Assembly (NCBI GenBank): GCA_032622095.1
Contig: CP136063.1
Location: 270,995,426-271,059,425 of the forward strand
From: Siphonodentalium dalli
Lineage: Eukaryota; Mollusca; Scaphopoda; Gadilida; Siphonodentaliidae
Direction: 5' to 3'
Length of the DNA stretch: 64,000 nt
Shown here: one piece after another, positions 43,241-55,475 of the stretch
Numbering within the stretch: the first letter of the stretch is position 1
Layout of the letters: the number at the start of each line of letters is the position of its first letter
Notes under the pieces: model-generated
Database searches by the model: none
Told to the model about the DNA's origin: nothing
Seen by the model: only the letters and a program-made list of their open reading frames with translations
Program-made: the position numbers and the translations under genes

Positions 43241-44245
43241 GAGCTAAAAAGGAAAAGACGCTTTTTATTGTCTACCGAGACGAACACATGTTACATAAAT
43301 TATATATATATATACCACAAAACTTTTAACCAGCTGTGGGTAATACCGGTAGTCTTTGCACAAAAATACTTAATTTTGACCAAGGGCCATAATTCAATCT
43401 GTCGTCCGTTTTTGTTCATTTAAACAGTTTGATTATAAAAAAAACGCTTTTTATTGTCTACCACGACGGAAACATGTTACATACATTTTATATACCGGTA
43501 CCACACAACTTTTAACCAGCTGTGGGATAATAGTCTTTGCTCAAACATACTAATTTTGACCAAGGGCCATATTATGTACATGTAGTTGGGTCTGTCGTCC
43601 GTTTTTGATCATTTCAACAGTTTGATTTTAAAAAAAAACATTTTTTAAATCTAATTAAAAAAAAACTACCGGTAAAACCTCTGCCAGGGTAACCAGAGTC
43701 ATCACACCAAATTTAGTTAAATCGATCCACTGAGGTGTCATGGAGAAAAATGCGCAGAGGGACAGATCCTACTGCTATACTAGTATTCTTATGCGCCTAA
43801 TAATAGTGATGGCCGGATAATATTGATACTAGTAGTAGTAGGTGGTACATGTATTTTACCTCAAAAACAATAATAGTGATGGTGCCTAATAATAGTGATG
43901 GCATGGGGTGATAGTCTGAGGGTACAATTTAGATAATCTCATGCAACAGAAGGTTTGTATTCTTAGTACTAGTACCATAAAATAGAACCAGATATACATG
44001 TATGGTAAGTATACAGTGTGTTAAATGCACCACAACCCTGAATATGATATACATACTACTATTATTACTATATGGAATGGTAGTGGTAAATCAATTCGAG
44101 GTAGGCCCTTAATACCAGCTATTTAATACTAGTAATATGTGACAATACAATAACCGAAGACATGAATGCAATTACAATTTATGTGGCAACAAGTGAAAAG
44201 AAAAAGATGTATGTGTAGGGCTGAAATGGTTAGGGCCTAGTCCTA
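43241..44245. other. Unassigned stretch
   Basis: Two more hairpin-repeat copies (about 43285-43340 and 43480-43530) and the CTGCCAGGGTAACC / GATCCTACTGCTATA piece. No gene. Confidence 0.4.
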
Positions 44246-44455
44246 CAGTAATGCCCCAATTAATCGACTCCATAACCACAAGAATTATGGTAACTTTTCA
44301 GGATTTAGTCGGAAATATGGCTTGTTGCCATTCATCGGAAAGCTCTTGGTGAGAGCTTTCCAATGAATGGCAGCAAGCCATATCTCCAACTAAATCCTGA
44401 AAAGTTACCCATAATTCTGCTGTGATTATGAAGTCGATTAATTAGGGCATTACTG
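44246..44455. mobile_element. 210-bp foldback element
   Basis: CAGTAATGCCCCAATTAATC at 44246 is mirrored by ...GATTAATTAGGGCATTACTG ending 44455. The arms pair nearly throughout to a turn near 44350 (GAAAGCTCTTGGTGAGAGCTTTC). A partial copy of the inner arm (GAGAGCTTTCCGATGAATGG) occurs at 37981. No coding sequence; a MITE or snapback copy. Confidence 0.8.
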
Positions 44456-44601
44456 TTCGTATGGGATTTTCATGACCTGTTAACCACTTGAATTAACTGA
44501 GACCTGTTAACCACAGCCATATACCGGTATGCCTACATTGACATAGTGGGAAAGACAGACAATCCTAGTCGATATTGAATTTTAAGTATATAAATATAAT
44601 T

Positions 44602-45199
44602 AACAAGAGGTGCTAGCATACCCCCACCGTGGCAAATTCAACCCGCATTATCCGTAAACCCAACAAAAAAGATTTTTAACTTTAACGAAAAATTCGGATT
44701 AATAATATCGATATGGTGTCACAAGAAGCTTGTACAGAAAAAAATATTCAAATTGGTTCATATTTGTTAAAGTTATTAAGTCATACAGAATTTTCTAAGT
44801 CAAAGTAAGTCGAAAATGAAGCGTAATATTACGAAAAACAGTCTGAGCCAATCCCTAGCCGCATCATGTAGAGAGGGTATTGTGAGAAGCATGTATACCA
44901 AACATTATTGAAATCGGTTCATATTTGTTAAAGTTATTAAGTTGGACAGAATTTTCTAAGTCAAAATAAGTCGAAAATGAGGCGTAACTTGAACAAAAAA
45001 AGTCGGACTGAACCGCAATTAGCATCATGCGGAGAGACAACCTGGGGAGATTGCATACACAAAAATAATGAAATCGGTTCATAGTTGTCCGAGTTATGAG
45101 GTCGGACGGACGGACACACGCAGGGAGAAAACGTGACGGACGGACAGATGGAGTCAATCCAGTATACCCCCCATTTTCTTCGAAAGTGGGGGTATAATA
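44602..45199 (+). mobile_element. Dispersed element H, copy 1, with 3' hairpin
   Basis: Begins AACAAGAGGTGCTAGC, ends with hairpin ATACCCCCCATTTTC / GAAAGTGGGGGTATAATAA. Contains three related GAAATCGGTTCATA units and a GGTCGGACGGACGG run. Same structure as 47807-49320. A 3' hairpin and no inverted ends suggest a Helitron-like or tandem-unit element (inference). Confidence 0.7.
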
Positions 45200-45340
45200 A
45201 ACTGCGGATTCAACGTGGTCATGGGTTTTGACCGCGATAAAATTCAGCAAACTCCCCATGAACCCCAAAGGGGGTTCATGCAATTTGCTGATTTTTTCTC
45301 GCGGTCAAAATCCCATGACTACATTGAAACCGCCGTTCAT
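45200..45340. mobile_element. About 140-bp foldback
   Basis: GGTCATGGGTTTTGACCGCG and AAATTCAGCAAA on the left pair with TTTGCTGATTTTTT and CGCGGTCAAAATCCCATGAC on the right. The turn holds CATGAACCCCAAAGGGGGTTCATG, itself almost a perfect palindrome. It begins immediately after the end of element H. Confidence 0.75.
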
Positions 45341-47020
45341 TTCTTATTTAAATGCTGCATTGTCTGTTTACGGTTAACGGGTCATGCAATTTCCATGACC
45401 GATCACGGCCATGGTAACCGGTTAACCGTTTCAGCCCTATACATGTACATGTATATGTAATTGTTAAGGTGAAATGCCCGGTGATGGGGGGGGTGTCCAA
45501 GAAAGTTTGAAAATTGTATAGGCACCCCAGGAAGCAGAGAGTAAATTGAGACTCCTGCATAATAATACGGTACCGATACTTAAATAGTTCATACGCGCAC
45601 TGGTTTTCCAATAAGAAGCTTTCTGATGTTTTCTCATGTACTTCCTTGTATTGAGTCACCAGTTGTGTATACAAATAACTGAAGACAATTTAATGCACAG
45701 TATGAAAGCATTTTTGTTTCGGATCATCGGATGAAAGTGCTTGAATTGTGTCAACCAGAAAGTGAAAACTGTCAAACCACTTGATAAATAATATGATCGC
45801 ACGTGACACGTAATGGAGCAACCACAAATGTTATCATCAACTTCAGTATTGCAATAATTATAGGATGTTGCGTACTACATGTACATGTACCTGTGCTATA
45901 CCACTCGGTGAGATGTCCGTATCATCATATTAAAATACCAGGTTAGAACGTGGGTTGAGAATTTGAGATATTACATGTATAATCACCAATAGCCACGTTA
46001 CTAGTACCTGATGTTGCCAAGGAACCTTGTGAACTATTCAAACCCAGCACTAAATCGCTGAATACTTATGTCCCCCCACCTACACGTAACTACCAACCCT
46101 GAGTTACAAGTTATTTATAAATTTCAGACAAAAAATATGATAAGGACTGGTTGATCTTGGCGTAGTCTGCTATATAATTATATATGCATGGGGCTTTGAT
46201 GTACACGTATATACCGGTAACAACATTATCCCGATTATATTCAGTCCGAACATATTTTACTAAAGTTCAAACATCCGAAAATAACAGCTGATAACCTGGT
46301 GTGAATTGAACTGTGGTGGGGTCTCAAGCTTATCTACCCCTGCACGTCAGATCAAAATGCCATATATAGCATATGTAGCTTGAGGATGGATGTGATCCAT
46401 CAAACCGCAGTGAATTCAACCAGGCCCACAGGTCCTAGATGTCTGCAATCACGCTACTACAGTACAGATTAAAATGTTTAACGAATTATTTTTTCATGAA
46501 TGCAGAAATTTTCTCATGAATAAAGTGGTAGGTACATGTACATGTACATGTAAATTATGTACATGTATATATATATATATATATATCGGCTGAAGTTGAA
46601 TTAGAATTTCCAATGGATGGAAATGGAATGTCATTTAATATTTGAGTTGGAAGTGTTCTGAATGTGAAGTGTCAATTTGGATTGGTTCGTCTGAATGAAT
46701 CGATATGTGTGAACATACCACACATAAAGTGTCCTTTTAATGAAATGTTGAAATGATGGAATTAACAACGAATTTGCAATTTCCTTTAATGAAGAAAACA
46801 ATGATGAATTTGGTTTACATGTATGTCTACGGTAAGCTGGTGAAAATGTGAATTAACTGAATTAAATGAAATGCTGAAAGTGTCAATGACACTACCGGTA
46901 TATACAATTTTGAAATTGAAAAGGGAATAATATCATATGTTACATTCAACAGAGTGATTAGGAATGCGGAAAGTTGAAATGTCTGAGTTATTCTAGATTT
47001 ATATCAACATGGAGATATAC
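45341..47020. other. Unassigned stretch
   Basis: ACATGT-rich and an (AT)n run near 46566-46586. No gene or clear element. Confidence 0.4.
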
Positions 47021-47806
47021 CGGAATATAAAGTAAAATCCAAGATGGTTGCTGGCGGCTATGTTTGCAAATGAAATTCAAAAACATTTGATTGCTTCCAT
47101 CTACATGTACTGTTAGTAGATCAATATCAAGATCAATATGAAGTTTGGAAATGATCGGCTGAGGAAAGTTGACTGTAGGGTGTGCCAAATAATTTCCGCT
47201 TGCAAAGAGTGAAATCCAAGATGAGTCAGCTGACTGCATGCGGACATGTTTTATACCACAAAATGACTCATTCAGATTTACATGTCAATGCTAAGTCATG
47301 ACAAATTCCATAATGATTAGACCAAAGCTATCACTTGTAGCCCATGCCAAAGGATTTAGTCATGCAATGAGTAAAGTAATGAGTAAAATCCAAGATGGCT
47401 GCCAATGGCCAACTTTTATGGCCGAATGACCCCAAAATGACTCATCCCCATCTACATGCCAATATTAATATTCATACAAATTTCATGATGATCAGGCGAA
47501 CAGTTCGGCATGTAGCCCGTGCTAATGGATTGAATTTTGAAATCCAAGATGGCCACTGGCGGCCTTTTTGTTTTTTTAATTTTTACAGAATGACCCCAAA
47601 ATGACTCATTTCCCATCTACATGTCATCTAAATTTAGTAGCAAAGAATTTAGTCATACAAAGAGTAATGTCCAAGATGGCTTCTGGTGGCCATGTTTTAT
47701 GGCCGAATGACCCCAAAATGACTCGTTCCCATCTACATGTCAATAGTAACATCCACGACAAAATTCATGATGATCAGACGAAAATTCCGACCAGTAGCCC
47801 ATGTTC
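47021..47806 (+). repeat. 155-165 bp tandem array 4
   Basis: Units with AAATCCAAGATGG at about 47035, 47213, 47388, 47540 and 47669, with CCCCAAAATGACTC between. It lacks the usual terminal hairpin because element H begins at 47807, probably inserted in or deleted across the end. Confidence 0.7.
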
Positions 47807-49320
47807 AACAAGAGGTGTGCACTCGAGTGCTAGCATACCCCCACTGTGGCAAATTCAACCCGCATTATCCGTAAACTCAACCAAAAAGATTTTTAACTTT
47901 AAAGAAAAATTCGGACTAATAATATCGATATGGTGTCACAAGAAGCTTGTACAGAAAAAAATATTCAAATCGGTTCATATTTGTTAAAGTTATTAAGTCA
48001 GACAGAATTTTCTAAGTCAAAAATGAGGTGTAATTTTACGAAAAACAGTCTGAGCCAATCCCTAGCCGCATCATGTAAAGAGGGTATTGTGAGAAGCATG
48101 TATACCAAAAATCATTGAAATCGGTTCATATTTGTTGTTAAAGTTATTAAGTCGGACCGAACCGCAATTAGCATCATGCGGAGAGATAGTCCAATTCCTC
48201 TCGTACTAAAACTAGCTCAGATTTTGGGATGGAGATGCTAGTATTTAGTCAGAGTTCCAGGCCCATGCATTCCTATAACACGACTTAAGCGTTAGTGACC
48301 CGCTCAAATAAAACCACAATTATATGAAATAAAATATCACAATTGCGACAATAAACAGATCGTTTCGGCAGAAGACATGCTATTTGATCTGAAACCCACA
48401 TCGGTTGTTAATTGAATGCGGTAATTTGATGTGAAAAGAAACATTTGCCGCAGTGTTTACCTATTTTTTAAAGTATGCGAACTCAGTTGACCTTGCGAAC
48501 TGCGTTCGGCATTTTCCGCTGAAAATATTCCGTAGGTTTTCAATCAACCACGCACGATGAATTCTCCATTGTAATCGTAATTATACGTGACAATAAATAA
48601 ATAAATACATAGATTAAATACATATTGAAGATATAAATGTAATACATTAAATAAATTACGGGAATTACAACCATCTCACAGTTTAAAACAGTGTAAACAC
48701 AATGAGCATTAGAATATCATGGGACCGCCATTTTGTTTGTATCGAAATTCGTCTCGGCCAAAACAAACACCGGACAATGCCGAAGTTCTTCGGAACCTGA
48801 GTTTGGCTTTCAGTTAAGTCACTAGTAAACAAACAGAAAAAACAACGATGTTTGTGGCAATCAACCGGAATATTCTATGTGTAATTTAACATTAAAGTTA
48901 GATTATTATACACCATTAGGACCATAAGATGTCACTCTTTCCGATGTATATAGCATCATGTATTGCTTTGTTAGGTACATGTAAATCGAGTAAAATACAC
49001 CACAGATTCCCGCCACAGATCCTGGGCGTAACTCGTGTCATAGGAATGCATGGGCCTGGAACTCGGACTAAATACTAGCATCTCCATCCCAAAATCTTAG
49101 CTAGTTTTAGTACGAGAAGACTTGGACTAGCGGGGAGACCGTCCTAAGGAGATTGCATACAAAAAATTAATGAAATCGGTTCATAGTTGTTCGAGTTATG
49201 AGGTCGGACGGACGGACGGACGGACAAACAAACAAACGGACGGAGAAAGCGTGACGGACGGACGGACGGACGCAGTCAATCCAGTATACCCCCATTTTCT
49301 TCGAAAGTGGGGGTATAATA
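47807..49320 (+). mobile_element. Dispersed element H, copy 2, interrupted
   Basis: Begins AACAAGAGGTGTGCACTCG and ends with the same hairpin CCCCCATTTTCTTCGAAAGT region and GGGGGTATAATAA. Outside 48187-49129 it aligns along 44602-45199; the extra 943 bp is a nested element. Confidence 0.8.
48187..49129. mobile_element. Mutator-like MITE with about 97-bp inverted ends and 9-bp target duplication
   Basis: The left end TAGTCCAATTCCTCTCGTAC continues for about 97 bases that reappear inverted at the right end (about 49033-49129) with few mismatches, for example GGGATGGAGATGCTAGTATT and CCAGGCCCATGCATTCCTAT. Flanking GCGGAGAGA (48178-48186) and GCGGGGAGA (49130-49138) form a 9-bp target duplication with one change. 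The uninterrupted copy of element H at 44602 shows the empty site. Long inverted ends plus a 9-bp duplication are characteristic of MULEs. The interior encodes nothing recognised. Confidence 0.82.
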
Positions 49321-49439
49321 AGTCATTTACTTAGGACAGTATAGTATCATCAGGAAAGTGGCAACTTGGGGGTGGTTTGTTTTTGGGGGGATGGGTGCTG
49401 ATCCTGACCCCCCCCCATTATATAGCATTGTTGAAACAG

Positions 49440-50400
49440 TACAGTCGAGATGCATTACAGTTCAACATTTGTCATTACCGCTTTATTAATTTATATCGAT
49501 TCACAGTATGAACCCATATTTTTCTATATAGCCCACCCCTCCCCAATTTATAAATGTTTTCATCGGTATAGTCGTGTTAGCTGTTACTGTTACGTACATA
49601 TTTTATCATGTGATACTAATTTGTATTGTACTTCTATAGAAGTCCATAAATTATTATTCTGGCACTATCTATAGAGATAGAGATAATTCAGATCCTGACC
49701 CCCCCCCCTATTTTATAGCATTATTGCAACAGTAGTCAAGATGCATTATAGTTCAACATTTGTCATTACCGCTTTACTAATTTATATCGGTTCACAGTAT
49801 GAACCCCTATTTCCCCATATAGCCCACCCCTGCCCCCCCCAATTTATGAATTTTTTCATCGGTATAGTCGTGTTATCTGTTACGTACATATTTTATCATG
49901 TGATAATAATTTGTATATATTACTATATACATGTATGTACATCAATTGCTATTCCTTTCTATAGAGATAGAGATAATTCAGATTCCGACCCCCTATCGTA
50001 TAGCCTTGGTGCGACAGCTCAGTCGCGATGCAATATGTGTCAACATTGGTCGTTATCGCTCTAATAATTTATATCAGTTCATCTGAATTAAACCCTATTT
50101 CTCCATATACATGTATCCATCCCCACCCCTGCATAATTTATTTATTTGTAACATCGGTATAGTCTCCTTACGTAGATATTTTATTGTATTGTATTTATTT
50201 TTTGTATTGTACTTCTATAGAAGTCCATAAATTATTAGAGATAGAGATAATTCAGATCCTGACCCCCCCCCCCCCCCTTTATAGCATTGTTGCAACAGTA
50301 CAGTCGAGATGCATTTTGTTCAACATTTGTCATTACACTTTGCTAATTTATATCAGTCGCGATGCATTATGTGTCAACATTGGTCGTTATCAAAATATTT
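49440..50400 (+). repeat. 270-295 bp tandem repeat, about four units
   Basis: GATGCATTACAGTTCAACAT or variants start units at 49450, 49740, 50028 and 50309; AGAGATAGAGATAATTCAGA recurs at 49672, 49966 and 50236. C-runs follow each. Non-coding. Confidence 0.78.
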
Positions 50401-50414
50401 GCTAAATATACATG

Positions 50415-52115
50415 TATATGCCCAGTGACTGTTTTAGTCCAATTAGAACAATGGGGACCCCTTAATTCTCTACATTCTTTGACAATTTTATCATTTTTAA
50501 TATGTGTTAAGCCAATGCATTATCTTATATATGCGAGGCGACCTATGGTCGACTCGCATATATAAGAGAATGCATTGGCCCAGGGCCGTTCTGTTGGGTA
50601 AAGGGTTAATTTGGCAGAAACATGGGATGTTAATATGACAATATTTGCCGAATTTATATGCCCAGTGACTGTTTTAGTCCAATTAGATCAATGGGGACAC
50701 CTTAATTTGGCAGAAAGATTAGATGTTATGACAATATTTGAAGAACTTATATGCCCATTGACTGTTTTAATCCAATTAGAACAACGGGGACCCCTTAATT
50801 TAGCAGAAAAATGGGATATTATGACAATATTTGCAAAAATGTATATGCCCAGTGACTGTTTTAATCCAATTAGATAAATGGGGACCCCTTAATTTGGCAG
50901 AAACATGGGGTGTTATCAGTGTTATGACAATATTTGCAGAATTGATATGCACAGTGACTGTTTTAGTCCAATTAGAACAATGGAGACCCCTTAACTTGGC
51001 AGAAACATGGGATGTTATGACAATATTTGCAGAATTGATATGCCCAGTGACTGTTTTAGTCCAATTAGAACAATGGGGACCCCTTAATTTGGCAGAAACA
51101 TGGGATGTTATGACAATATTTGCAGAATTTATATGCCCAGTGACTGTTTTAGTCTAATTAGAACAATGAGGACACCTTAATTTGGCTGCAGGCAGAAACA
51201 TTGGATGTTATGACAATATTTGCAGAATTTATATGCCCAGTGACTGTTTTATTCCAATTAGAACAATGGAGAGCCCTTAATTTGGCAGAAACATGTGATG
51301 TTATAAAGATATTTGCAGAATGTTTATGCCCAGTGACTGTTTTAGTCCAATTAGATCAATGGGGACACCTTAATTTGGCAGAAAGATGAGATGTTATGAC
51401 AATATTTGAAGAATTTATATGCCCATTGACTGTTTTAATTCCAATTAGAACAGTGGGGACCCCTTAATTTAGCAGAAACATGGGATATTATGACAATATT
51501 TGCAAAAATTTATATGCCCAGTGACTGTTTTAATCCAATTAGATCAATGGAGACCCCTTAATTTGGCAGAAACATGTGATGTTATGACAATATTTGCAGA
51601 ATTGATATGCCCAATGACTCTTTTATTCCAATTAGATCAATGGGGACCCCTTAATTTGGCAGAAACATGGGGAGTTATGACAATATTTGCAGAATTGATA
51701 TGCACAGTGACTGTCTTAATCCCATTAGAAGAATGGGGACCCCTTAATTTAGCATAAACATGGGATGTTATGACAATATTTGCAGAATTTATATGCCCAG
51801 TGACTGTTTTAGTCCAATTAGAACAATGGGGACCCCTTAATTTGGCAGAAACATGGGATGTTATGACAATATTTGCTAAACTTACATGTATACATGTATG
51901 CCCAGTGACTGTTTAGTCTAATTAGAACAATGAGGACACCTTAATTTGGCAGAAACATGGGATGTTATGACAATATTTGCAGAATATATATGCCCATTGA
52001 CTGTTTTAATCCAATTAGAACAATGGGGACCCCTTAATTTAGCAGAAACATGGGATATTATGACAATATTTGCAAAACTTTATATGCCCAGTGACTGTTT
52101 TAATCCAGTTAAGCA
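50415..52115 (+). repeat. 93-bp tandem array with in-frame open units
   Basis: About 17 units with CCCAGTGACTGTTTTA, spaced mostly 93 bases. Because 93 is 31 codons, the same frame stays open across several units, reading a 31-residue repeat containing ICPVTVLVQLEQWGPLNLAE then TWDVMTIFAEL. Frame is lost at 102- and 100-base units and at isolated stops, and no start, signal or splice context supports a gene. Satellite DNA is the default reading. Confidence 0.8.
50466..50605. mobile_element. TTAA-flanked insertion inside the 93-bp array
   Basis: One unit's TTAA is duplicated at 50462-50465 and 50606-50609, with 140 bp inserted between. The right end is TAAAGGG, like the elements at 4519 and 8645. 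The insert contains a palindrome, GCCAATGCATTATCTTATAT with its inverse TATATAAGAGAATGCATTGG (50511-50579). The left end lacks the expected CCC. Confidence 0.72.
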
Positions 52116-52182
52116 TCCCATTGTGTATCGATTGCATCACCTGACATAAGCACTTGTATAGCACTTAATTTGGGGGACATGT

Positions 52183-52348
52183 CTCTATTCCGAAGGTTCG
52201 CTATTCCGAAGGTTCATTATTCAGAAAGTTATTTTTGCAATTCCGAAGGTTCACTATATTCCGAAGGTTCGCTATTCCGAAGGTTCGCTATTCCGACGGT
52301 ACGCTATTCCAATGGTTCTCTATTCCGTAGGTACGCTGTTCTGATAAT
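52183..52348 (+). repeat. 16-bp minisatellite
   Basis: CGCTATTCCGAAGGTT and variants repeat about ten times, some diverged (CGACGGTA, CAATGGTT, CGTAGGTA). Confidence 0.82.
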
Positions 52349-54035
52349 GATGGAAAAGCCGTACAAAACAATGGAACCCTCAATTTAATGTCCTCATAGT
52401 ATTAAACATCCATACCAAATTTCATTGTTATACCTCATATTAAAAGGCTAAGCCTAATTTCCGATAGCTTTGTGTGACCCACATTATGTGAGTAGAGGGG
52501 GGTGCCCAAAAGCAGAAGAGTCCACAAATAGAGGTACATGTACCATGTCTTACCCACCGGATGGGGATCCATGCACAGAGTATCTGAATGTTTACTGTTG
52601 CAATATCTGTAAACATACTAGTACCAGTAGTCCAGTACACACAAGTCAACCTGACATACAATGTATCTGTAGGTGAGTGAGAATCTATAGCCATGTACGA
52701 TCGGGAGTACTGCTACATGTACATACTGAGAATGTATGATTATGTTGTGTGCCAGTGTGAATATATTTATAGACATGTACCCGTAATGGTGTGAAATCCC
52801 ATCCCCCCACCCAGCCCTACCAAGAAAAATATTTCAAAGTAATATACATATATGTATGTATCTAGATTCCAAACTCTTCATGTCTATTGTACTTGGTATA
52901 CCTTATACATGTAACTTATATACTTATCTGCTAAAAGATCTGCCAGTTATTCTTTCTTCGGAGACAACAGTGCACTGGATTCGTATATACTGGTAATAAT
53001 ATCTGAAATGCCCAAGAGAAGGTGCTGTTGTGTACGCATGCTACTGGTACATGAGGAACCTTATGAATATTCCATCTAAATATTCATTTACTGGTATATC
53101 AAGACGATTCAAGGGCCCTGGCAAAGTTAAGAGATAAGACACATTAAAGCATGACAGGCACATATCAAATTATGGATGTGTCATTCTGATGAATACTAGT
53201 ACATGTAATGTATATACCGGTATACATGAACAAGTACATGTATGTTAAACCTTAAGGTATATGTACATTATTGTAATCAGATGATACATGTATACAGGTA
53301 CATGTACATTAAATCTGTTGTCGGGACATACTGGTGTGAACACATGTACATGTATGATACTGCTATCAGTATATGAAAGAGAAGTCATTTGTCACATGGA
53401 CATAGAGAAAGATGGAGAAGATGTCTAACTGGTCCCTGCATTAAAGATACATGTACTTTAGCGTTGGCATTGTGCACATGTACCGTACTGTACATGTACC
53501 TTTATTGCTGTTGAAAAGGTCACAACAGTTAAAATCACCATAAACAGAAAGAATATTATGTTTAGACATACAATACATGTGCAGTACATGTGTACCGGTA
53601 TGTAAAGTGTATGCGATAAAGTACAATCAACACAGGAGAAGGCAGGGAAACCCAACTGAATGAACTATGGTTAAAACTTCAACCAAGCTGTTTACAACTT
53701 ACCAATGTGCTATGACATCTCCCCCATCTACCGGTACATGTTAAGTTACCATACCTTACCGGTATATCTTCCAATTTTCACCAATGACAGTTTTTCGTTG
53801 TCACATGGTCACGTACAATGAGAGCAATTGGCCATTCAATATTGAGGTAAACAAAATTCAGGTGCAGGAGAGGGGAGGGGTGGATAGACCGGGTAATTTT
53901 CAACAACACAATTCTGAATTATAATGCCTCTGGCAAAGAAAAAACATCCTTCATTGTCACCAATGATATTTTTTTCTGAGTCACATAGTAATATTGAAAG
54001 ATAAAATGATACCACTGGTAACTGGCCAACTTACA
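52349..54035. other. Unassigned stretch, ACATGT-rich
   Basis: Many TACATGTA and ACCGGT words, no tandem array, no gene recognised. Confidence 0.4.
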
Positions 54036-54232
54036 GTAAGAACAGCCAGTCAATGGCTGTGCGGTCGCTCACCAGACTGCAAAGACTGATAATACTGGGA
54101 CTCTGGAGACCATAACTGTAGTTTTATTTAACTGTTAGCCGGTGGAGCCGTGGTGTAGTTGCATTTCGGCCGCTGTGGCAATGCTAACTGCACCGCAGTT
54201 AAGTGGACACTTGTTTTGTCCAGCAGGGTACT
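54036..54232 (+). repeat. Composite of segment-B end and CCGCGG repeat
   Basis: 54045-54110 matches the end of segment B (GTCGCTCACCAGACTGCAAA); 54130-54232 matches 16240-16345 (AGCCGGTGGAGCCG ... CACTTGTTTTGTCCAGCAGG). Confidence 0.75.
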
Positions 54233-54829
54233 TTTTTTCTCCCCACATGTTCGTAAACCAGACATGAAAATTGGTGTCGCCTTATTAACTAAAATAAGCT
54301 GGTGTGAAAGGTTGAAATATAATTTTTGTAAAGAGACTGTTCATTTGATGCAATAGAGTTAATTATATGAGTACATATACCACAGTGAACAAGCCAGGGA
54401 TTTTTGGGAGACACCTGTTTTTGGGCAATGATATTCCGAAGGCATATTCTGAATGACTGAGTGGAGGAAGGTTTGGGAGTGGGTAACCCGGGGTTACTAA
54501 CCCCCTGCTGATGGTGGAGGCATGTTCTTCCTCCTGGAATTGTTTTTGAAAATCCATTGCATTGAGAGCTAATCTAGGGTTCTTTGCGTCAGTATTTTGA
54601 ATTTTACTGAGAGGTCAATTTGATAAAGTTTCTCAACCATAACTTTGGAAATGTTTAGATATGTATGGATTGGAAATGCTTATAAGTTATTGTCATATAT
54701 CCTTTGGTTTGAACAATGGATTATACTTTAATATCCTGGCTGCTTGAAATGAGACTTACCATTATCACTTTTAATTCATATAATAGGCTATTTTCTAAAA
54801 TCCAAGTGAGAGACACATACTAGTATATA

Positions 54830-55475
54830 ATATACTAGTACAGAAACATTGTCTATTAAGTTAGTAATTACTATTAGTACTAATCTCTTTTAATTTTTCA
54901 TTTGATTTCATGAGATCACACCTGATAACAAGGTTTATTTGATACAATTGTCATTGTTCCTGTACTATTTTTGATTGAAATACGGAAGACTGAATGATAA
55001 CAAACCTGAACTCAAACTACATGTATTTCAAGTTTTAACAGATGAAAGCTAGATAAAGCCCAACATACTTTTACAGTATGATTCCAACTGTTAAACTTAA
55101 ATATTTGTGTAAACTTAAATACCTTATGTCAATATATATAGATTTTTGATTGAAATACCGAAGGCTGAATGATAACAAACCTGAACTCAAACTACATGTA
55201 TTTCAAGTTTTAACAGATGAAAGCTAGATAAAGCCCAACATACTTTTACAGTATGATTCCAACTGTTAAACTTAAATATTTTTGTAAACTTAAATACCTT
55301 ATGTCAATATATATAGATTTTTTATTGAAATACTGAAGGCTGAATGATAACAAACCTGAACTCAAACTACATGTATTTCAAGTTTTAACAAATGAAAGCT
55401 AGATAAAGCCAAACATACTTTTACAGTATGATTCCAACTGTTAAACTTAAATATTTTTGAAAAATTAAAGGCACT
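54830..55475 (+). repeat. 175-bp triple repeat
   Basis: GATTGAAATAC or its variant begins units at 54973, 55148 and 55323. The units share AACCTGAACTCAAACTAC and ACAGTATGATTCCAACTGTT almost without change. The first unit and its upstream flank match inverted 37255-37480. Confidence 0.85.

Noticed and set aside
50611-51757. Calling the 93-bp array a confirmed repeat-protein gene
   Set aside because: Frames are interrupted, there is no start or splice context, and openness follows from a period divisible by three.
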